This document shows positions 7,076 to 11,499 of a stretch of 11,499 bases of DNA, piece by piece. A program made the position numbers and the translations under genes. Numbering within the stretch: the stretch's first letter is position 1; every line of letters begins with the position of its first letter. Origin of the DNA: Planctomycetaceae bacterium (GTDB lineage: Bacteria > Planctomycetota > Planctomycetia > Planctomycetales > Planctomycetaceae); NCBI GenBank assembly GCA_027000105.1, contig JALTOP010000423.1, positions 1-11,499 of the forward strand, written 5' to 3'. The notes below the pieces were generated by a model. That model was not told where the DNA came from. It searched no databases and was given only the letters and a program-made list of their open reading frames with translations.

Positions 7076-7115
7076 TGATACTGAACTCCAACAGGTGACA
7101 CTGAACTCCAACAGA
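7076..7115. repeat. 20-bp tandem duplication in the fhcC leader
   Basis: tgatactgaactccaacagg (7076-7095) is followed directly by tgacactgaactccaacaga (7096-7115), 18 of 20 bases identical. The pair begins 21 nt upstream of the preferred fhcC start. The 20-bp unit would shift frame on each change, which argues that this DNA is not translated. Confidence 0.9.
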
Positions 7116-7304
7116 CTCCCGATCAGGGGAAACGGAACCCGATGAATGTTTCCTGAACGCAACACTATCCATTAAATGATGTTTTCCTGCAACGAACAGA
7201 AGACCGACTGTTGCGGATGCCATCGAAAAAATACAAAGAACCGGGCACCGTAACTGCAATCTGGGTAAAGTATTAGGGCAACGAGAGACAAAAAGAAACA
7301 AACT

Positions 7305-7319
7305 TTGACAAGAATTCTT
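7305..7319 (+). promoter_or_regulatory. possible -35 hexamer with overlapping palindrome
   Basis: TTGACA at 7305-7310 is a perfect -35 consensus. It overlaps by one base the perfect palindrome aagaattctt at 7310-7319, which could be an operator. At 17-nt spacing the -10 position (7328-7333) reads cgtgat, matching only three of six bases, so promoter activity is uncertain. It would drive the acyltransferase gene. Confidence 0.25.
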
Positions 7320-7392
7320 AACATCGGCGTGATTCCTGCTCTGATAACTGGCACCATCATCCGTAATGAATCAACTATCAGTCGAGGTCGCC

Positions 7393-8634
7393 ATGTTTCA
7401 GGTTTTTGAAGTGAACAGCATTGAGGAACTCAGCACGTACCGTCTTGCCTGGGAGGAACTGTGGAATCGGGGACGCTCCAAACGGTTTCAGCTTTCTTTC
7501 CCCTGGCTCGAAGCATACTGGAAATATTCAGGGACAGACCGGAACCTGAAAGTTCTCGTTGCGACGTTGGCAGGGCGAGTGATCGGGATTCTGCCGTTGG
7601 TCAGCAAGAAAACTGATTCCCGATTAGGCCCCCTGAATGTTGTTACCTATCCACTCGATGGATGGGGCTGTTGGTTCGGACCGGTGGGACCAAACTCAGC
7701 CGCAACATTGACCGCAGGAATACGATATCTCTCCAGAGCGAAATCGGATTGGGATCTTCTTGATTTCTCCTACACGGACCGGGATCGCCTCGACCTGGGA
7801 CGCACGACCACCGCAGCTCGCAATATCGGCTGGAGCACTCTGGAACGAATTTGGCAAACTGTGCCGACAATTCAACCGGGAGAAAGCTGGGGGCAGTTCC
7901 TCGATCGAAAAAGGGGGAAAAAGCTCGATCGTATTCTCGCTGCTGAAGAAGAACTTGCCTCACACGGAAAGGTAAAACTGAAACATTATCGTTCCGATTT
8001 TTCGGATCGAAATGAAATGGATTCATTCCTGGAAGCCTGGCAAGAGATTGCCCAAGCGGCCAATGGAACAGCCAGGGAAGAATTGCCCATGGTTCTCTCG
8101 ATGGCCGAGGCGGCAGAGGATTCCTTGCTGCTCGATCTGTCTCTGCTCACCATTGATAACAAACCGGTCGCTGCCACGATCGGCTTTGTGCATCCCCACG
8201 GTTTGGAGATCGTTCGCTGTGTCTGTTTGCCTGACCAGCCAGCCGCCACGCTGTCGGTACTGATGGGAAGACTCCTGGAACAATCGTTGCTGCTGGGAGA
8301 TGAATCAGTCGAAATATGCCCCGCCTGCTCGCTGAAAGAACCGGCGAGAACTCTCTGGGCAACGAAAATGCTCTACAGCTATCGATATTCCTGCACACCG
8401 TTGACTCACATTCGAAGTGCAGCACTGTTGAAATATCACGCTGCAACAACTCCCCGTGTTTCACAAAAAAGAGTCAGCGAACCACTTCGCCAGACAACTC
8501 CAGTTCGCCAAACAGAAAACGACTGCCAGACAGAGAAAGTCCGCACTTCCCCCAACATCGCTGCTGCAACAGGTGGCCTGCCCAGCAAAACAGTCACCCC
8601 GGCAGCCCCGAGGCTGAAAATTTACCGGCAATAA
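7393..8634 (+). CDS. FemAB/GNAT-like acyltransferase (BioF2-like, Acetyltransf_6 type)
   Basis: The 413-residue product has the layout of the large bacterial GNAT/FemAB-like family: an N-terminal half (LSFPWLEAYWKY at 34-45, VLVATLAGRVIGILPLV at 54-70) and a second GNAT fold at about 160-310 (LLTIDNKPVAATIGFVH at 251-267). The recognition is by overall pattern, not by a catalytic residue. Members transfer acyl or aminoacyl groups, often in polysaccharide or cell-envelope assembly; the substrate here is unknown. The ATG at 7393 is preferred over the in-frame ATG at 7366 because gaggt (7384-7388) lies just before it, while the earlier start has no ribosome-binding site. Residues from about 352 on are a polar tail rich in Thr, Pro, Gln and Arg with degenerate hexapeptide repeats, probably disordered. 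It converges on the phosphatase gene 44 nt away. Confidence 0.75.
   Translation: MFQVFEVNSIEELSTYRLAWEELWNRGRSKRFQLSFPWLEAYWKYSGTDRNLKVLVATLAGRVIGILPLVSKKTDSRLGPLNVVTYPLDGWGCWFGPVGPNSAATLTAGIRYLSRAKSDWDLLDFSYTDRDRLDLGRTTTAARNIGWSTLERIWQTVPTIQPGESWGQFLDRKRGKKLDRILAAEEELASHGKVKLKHYRSDFSDRNEMDSFLEAWQEIAQAANGTAREELPMVLSMAEAAEDSLLLDLSLLTIDNKPVAATIGFVHPHGLEIVRCVCLPDQPAATLSVLMGRLLEQSLLLGDESVEICPACSLKEPARTLWATKMLYSYRYSCTPLTHIRSAALLKYHAATTPRVSQKRVSEPLRQTTPVRQTENDCQTEKVRTSPNIAAATGGLPSKTVTPAAPRLKIYRQ
8485..8538 (+). repeat. degenerate 18-bp repeat in the acyltransferase tail
   Basis: Three units (8485-8502, 8503-8520, 8521-8538) encode LRQTTP, VRQTEN and DCQTEK (residues 365-382), matching at 11 of 18 and 12 of 18 bases between neighbours. 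The conserved part is the Arg/Cys-Gln-Thr core. The period is a multiple of three. Confidence 0.6.
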
Positions 8635-8678
8635 CAATAAAAGGGCAGGAAAATACGGAACAGATTACAACCTGGGAA

Positions 8679-9602
8679 TTACTGCTCGTAGCGGTTTCGG
8701 TTCCAGTTTTTCGCAAGCTCTGCCAGCTTGTTTAGCGTCTCCCGATTGGCGGAACAGGCGACGATGCCCGGCAGACGCAGCATATCCGCCCGATCGTCCA
8801 GCCAGGTTTCCTTGAAGTGGACCGATTCACCATTGTGAACCCAGACCGCATCTCCCCCCAATGTGCGTGCAATATGAAGTGAAACCGGGAAATCATAGAT
8901 GTTGGGAGAGTGAATCAGGGAACCGCCGAATTCTCCACAGGCCAGCAGAGGGTAAATGCTGTCGGGCATTTCATCAGGAGCGAATCCGTTCAAACCGATC
9001 TGCGTTACCATTTTCGCACATTCGGGATCTCGCTGCTGAAAACCGATCAGGTAGATATTGGGAGAATCGGGTCGGGTCACCGGATCGATCGGCTGCAACG
9101 AATTCAGGGCATCCCGGGCCGTTTTTGAATAGTCGTCTTTTCCACAACGAATTGTTCCCTGGCTCACTTCAACCCATCCGCCCATCGGCCCCTGTTCAGG
9201 CAGATAGACCAGCGAGTAAAGAACGTCTCCCGAATTTCGCAAATGCAACATCACACTGTAACCGTTGCCCGTCCTGTCTCGAAACTGTCTTGTTCCATCG
9301 ATCGGATCGAGGGCGAGGGTGAGTTCCGATTCTTCTGCAAACCGTTCCAGGTCACCCGTCGTTTCTTCCGCTTCGATCCTGCACTGCAAAAACAGCGGAT
9401 CGAGATCGCGCATCGCGTTGATAATCAAATCCTGAACGGTCAGGTCGGCCAGCGTCAGCGCATCGGTAAATATCGAACCGGACGTCTTGCCACTGATTTC
9501 GATATTATGCTTGCGAAGTTCACGAGCAATGCTTCCCGCCCAACGCATGACGGCAGGCAATTTTTCAGAAAGAGCGGCGACCACTTCATTTTGCATTTTC
9601 AT
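8679..9602 (-). CDS. inositol monophosphatase family phosphatase
   Basis: The 307-residue product belongs to the Mg-dependent, lithium-sensitive phosphatase superfamily (inositol monophosphatase, CysQ 3'(2'),5'-bisphosphate nucleotidase, HisN-type histidinol phosphatase). Seen: IEAEE at 76-80 (metal-binding acidic pair), LDPIDGTRQF at 98-107 (motif A, with D99 and D102), and YDFPVSLHIARTLGG at 236-250 as the C-terminal motif, where D237 is the third metal-binding aspartate and the usual preceding Trp is Tyr. SIFTDALTLADLTVQDLI at 43-60 corresponds to the family's substrate-proximal helix. Length is somewhat above the usual 250-280. The substrate cannot be set from sequence alone. M1 and M3 are both possible starts; neither has a strong ribosome-binding site. 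It converges on the acyltransferase and diverges into a gene-poor gap. Confidence 0.88.
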   Translation of the reverse strand: MKMQNEVVAALSEKLPAVMRWAGSIARELRKHNIEISGKTSGSIFTDALTLADLTVQDLIINAMRDLDPLFLQCRIEAEETTGDLERFAEESELTLALDPIDGTRQFRDRTGNGYSVMLHLRNSGDVLYSLVYLPEQGPMGGWVEVSQGTIRCGKDDYSKTARDALNSLQPIDPVTRPDSPNIYLIGFQQRDPECAKMVTQIGLNGFAPDEMPDSIYPLLACGEFGGSLIHSPNIYDFPVSLHIARTLGGDAVWVHNGESVHFKETWLDDRADMLRLPGIVACSANRETLNKLAELAKNWNRNRYEQ

Positions 9603-10330
9603 CTCTTTTCTCTTGGCGTAACTGATTCAACTTTCAATGTCTTTGGATTTCAAAACCGCATCAACTCAACAAACCTGCACAGGTCTGTTCGTCTCCCTGT
9701 TCCTGCTTTCTCTGTTCTTTATCTTTCGGGCGACAATAGTCGTGATGGCTCAGACAAACCGTGCCCCGGCTGAATCGGACAGGTTCCCACTGACGCTACA
9801 TTTCCCGCAGGTGTTGTTTCCTTGAACGATGGCCTTTGCCAGGGGATACTCAACCTGACAACGAATGAAGTTTAGAGATCAAACGCTCATTTCTCAAACT
9901 CGTTCGTCACCATGACCGGTAGTATCGAAACATAAACTTGCCGGGACGACGGAAAAACCTGGTTCATTATAAAGGCATGAGGATCACACGCATCGGGACT
10001 ATGATTCCCGTTGCACTCCCCGGATTGTGGGTTATGCAGTCTGTTTTCGGCAGGTGTTGGCTCCGTTTTGTTGGGCAAACCAGCGGGCCCAGTAGCCAGC
10101 CCGCGGATACTTGTTATCGTATGAACCAGGATTGTCACACGAAGCAGGTGCACAAACTGAAGGGCACCACTTTCTTCCGTGATTTTATTTGATTATGATT
10201 GAAGCAGGAGGGGGCGAGGTGTTTCCTGCTCTTTGGCGATCGGAAGGAACGGAAGACGAGCTTTTTGCGACGTAGCCGGTTTTGATCGCTCCGCATGTTC
10301 GATCGCACCGGAAGGTTGTGGAAATGCCCA
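9603..10330. other. gene-poor 728-nt gap with hairpins
   Basis: No convincing gene was found between the phosphatase and the membrane-protein gene. A 62-codon plus-strand frame (9637-9825) encodes a hydrophobic stretch but lacks a ribosome-binding site. Inverted repeats are present at 9861-9907 (strong), 9994-10010 (5-bp stem, cggga/tcccg, 7-nt loop) and 10083-10104 (6-bp stem, gcgggc/gcccgc, 10-nt loop). None is followed by a T-tract. The gap should contain promoters for both flanking divergent genes; TATGAT at 10194-10199 is a possible -10 for the downstream gene, without a good -35. Confidence 0.55.
9861..9907. other. long imperfect inverted repeat (hairpin)
   Basis: Arms 9861-9878 and 9892-9907 pair over 16 positions (one G-U) with single-base bulges at A9869 and A9874 and a 13-nt loop. 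Outer arm segments are acgaatgaagttt and aaactcgttcgt; inner segments are gaga and tctc. There is no downstream T-run on either strand, so an intrinsic terminator is not the obvious reading; a structured RNA or a processing site is possible. Confidence 0.55.
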
Positions 10331-11179
10331 ATGGACGAGTTTAGCGATAATTGGAACCCCGTTCTGGTGCGGGAAGTTCGGCGGATGCTCAAAAGCCGGG
10401 CCTTCGGGGGCACGTTTTTTCTTATGCTCCTCAGTTGCTGGGGCAGCTGTCTTTTTTTGATTATCGATAACTGGTCGTTGCTCAATCTGACTGAATACGG
10501 CCGCGAGTTCTGTACGATCTATTTTTTTATTCTGCTCGTTCCGATTTGTATTGTTGTTCCTTTGACGATCTTTTCAGTCAGTTCCCGGGAACGGCTTGGC
10601 CAGACACTGGAAAACATCGCCCTGACCGGCATAAAGCCTGGCCAGGTTCTCAATGGTTATCTCGGTTGCGGATTCATGCAGGCGGGTTTGTATTATTCCG
10701 CCCTGTTGCCTTTTATCAGCTTCGGATACCTGTTTCGTGGAATCGGGATTGCTCAAATTCTTGCGGGGATCTTCATCACGGTTTTGCTCGGTGCCGCTTC
10801 CTGGGTCTGGAGCTTATTGTTGGGAACAACAGTGCGAGGAACTGTTTCCCAAACAGTCTGCCTGATCTTCACTCTGTTGGGGGGACTGCTCGCCTTCGCA
10901 GTCTCTTTTTCAATCATTATGGCTTTATTTTCCTCCGATATGAACATAGGAGGCGTTTTCGGTTTTTTCTGTCTCGCAATTCCAACATTAATGATGATGT
11001 CTTTCTTTTACGGCATCGCCAAGGAGCGGATCCGTATCACCAACCGTATGGTCAGACCGTATCGGGTTGTTCTGGATGAGCAGGGGAATATCCTCAGATT
11101 CAAACCGGATGCCAACAACCTTTTCCATGAAATACCGGAATGGCACGAGCGGACAAACCTGGAAGTCAGAAATCAGTAA
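10331..11179 (+). CDS. ABC-2-type permease-like membrane protein
   Basis: The 282-residue product has about six membrane spans (roughly residues 25-44, 59-80, 110-135, 138-165, 172-200 and 206-230). Its opening NPVLVREVRRMLKSRAF (9-25) resembles the amphipathic start of ABC-2 permeases, and SRERLGQTLENIALTGIKPG (85-104) between spans two and three resembles their cytoplasmic coupling region (an E-R-x-x-G-T-L-E-x-L pattern). The soluble tail of about 50 residues after the last span is charged. No ATP-binding partner is encoded in the window, so transport is inferred only. An in-frame ATG at 10295 would add 12 residues but the NPVLVRE opening is better placed from 10331; neither has a strong ribosome-binding site. 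The HisA-like gene starts 34 nt after its stop on the same strand, so the two could be cotranscribed. Confidence 0.7.
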   Translation: MDEFSDNWNPVLVREVRRMLKSRAFGGTFFLMLLSCWGSCLFLIIDNWSLLNLTEYGREFCTIYFFILLVPICIVVPLTIFSVSSRERLGQTLENIALTGIKPGQVLNGYLGCGFMQAGLYYSALLPFISFGYLFRGIGIAQILAGIFITVLLGAASWVWSLLLGTTVRGTVSQTVCLIFTLLGGLLAFAVSFSIIMALFSSDMNIGGVFGFFCLAIPTLMMMSFFYGIAKERIRITNRMVRPYRVVLDEQGNILRFKPDANNLFHEIPEWHERTNLEVRNQ

Positions 11180-11213
11180 CCTCCGTTCCCGTTTTGTAGA
11201 AGAATCGCGTGTC

Positions 11214-11499
11214 ATGAAATTGATCCCCGTGCTTGATATCCTGAACGGCCTTGCCGTCCGTGCTGTCGGGGGTGTGCGGAATGAATACAGACCGCTGCAA
11301 TCGCTCGGTTGCCAATCTTCCAGGCCAATTGATATCGCCCGTTCAATCCGCACCCGCTTCGGTTTCAAACAATGGTATGTTGCCGATCTGGATGGCATCG
11401 TCCATCGGCAATGGAACTGCGATATCCTGGAAGAACTTCTCGAAGACGATTTCTCGCTCACTATCGATCCGGGGATCCGATCGATCGAAGATCTGTATC
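11214..11499 (+). CDS. HisA/HisF-related family protein (5' part, runs off window)
   Basis: Ninety-five codons are present and the frame is still open at the window edge. The start MKLIPVLDILNGLAVRAVGG matches the first strand and loop of the HisA/HisF (beta/alpha)8 barrel. The following NEYRPLQS (23-30) is typical of the HisA/HisF-related family found in methanogens and in bacteria with H4MPT genes, rather than true HisA, which normally has GDY or similar in that region. YVADLDGI (55-62) and LTIDPGIRSIEDL (82-94) are the expected second and third barrel strand motifs. From memory of the family, its reaction is not firmly established; a role in cofactor synthesis is the usual guess. Only a weak purine run (agaagaa) precedes the ATG. 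Its link with H4MPT fits the fhcC gene about 4 kb upstream. Confidence 0.85.
   Translation, partial: MKLIPVLDILNGLAVRAVGGVRNEYRPLQSLGCQSSRPIDIARSIRTRFGFKQWYVADLDGIVHRQWNCDILEELLEDDFSLTIDPGIRSIEDLY

Larger units (their letters stand above)
7056..7392. other. divergent intergenic region between fhcC and the acyltransferase
   Basis: The 337-nt region must hold the promoters of both flanking genes. It contains a 20-bp tandem duplication near the fhcC start, a TTGACA hexamer and a 10-bp palindrome on the acyltransferase side, and an open frame in phase with fhcC (to 7301) that is more likely untranslated leader. A 50-codon minus-strand frame (7172-7324) encodes a signal-peptide-like sequence and is discussed as a finding. 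No RNA gene was recognised. Confidence 0.6.

Noticed and set aside
10083..10104. GC-rich 6-bp stem as an intrinsic terminator
   Set aside because: The 10-nt loop and absence of a T-tract on either strand do not fit; kept only as a minor hairpin.
9887..10153. Minus-strand 88-codon frame in the gene-poor gap
   Set aside because: No recognisable domain, no ribosome-binding site, and it overlaps the hairpin; composition looks random.
11214..11499. True histidine-biosynthesis hisA
   Set aside because: The NEYRPLQS segment and lack of other his genes fit the HisA/HisF-related family better, although only the first 95 codons are visible.

Overview
The window looks like a planctomycete chromosome segment; this is inferred from gene content, with no database search. 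The main clues are a secreted Gfo/Idh/MocA oxidoreductase with a twin-arginine leader, a secreted ceramidase-like hydrolase, a murD outside any cell-wall cluster, and two proteins tied to tetrahydromethanopterin (H4MPT) C1 chemistry in a bacterial setting: a FhcC subunit and a HisA/HisF-related protein.

Layout: (1) 56-1510 (+) ceramidase-like hydrolase, tail to tail with 1513-2955 (-) Gfo/Idh/MocA oxidoreductase, only 2 nt between the stop codons. (2) 2956-3333 non-coding with short tandem repeats. (3) 3334-4746 (-) MurD, divergent from 4851-6044 (+) RlmI-type rRNA cytosine methyltransferase. (4) 6045-6188 repeat-filled gap, then 6189-7055 (-) FhcC. (5) 7056-7392 gap, then 7393-8634 (+) FemAB/GNAT-like acyltransferase, tail to tail with 8679-9602 (-) inositol-monophosphatase-family phosphatase. 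(6) 9603-10330 gene-poor stretch with a strong imperfect hairpin. (7) 10331-11179 (+) ABC-2-like membrane protein and, 34 nt on, the 5' part of a HisA/HisF-related gene that runs off the window end.

Genes are mostly single units in alternating orientation. Only the last pair looks like a possible operon. The functional links are loose: FhcC would act in the formyl-H4MPT to formate step, and the HisA-like protein belongs to a family that travels with H4MPT genes. MurD and RlmI are housekeeping, and the first two genes are exported catabolic or surface proteins.

The most unusual feature is the number of short direct tandem repeats (13-20 bp units). There are eight loci in 11.5 kb, three of them within genes. 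Those three have units of 15, 15 and 18 bp and keep the frame. Four of the other five lie wholly between genes, and the fifth (14-bp units) reaches into the last codons of murD. The units of these five are 13, 14, 16, 19 and 20 bp, none divisible by three. One array adds five copies of a pentapeptide to the N-terminus of the ceramidase-like protein. No CRISPR array, insertion sequence, tRNA or rRNA was seen.
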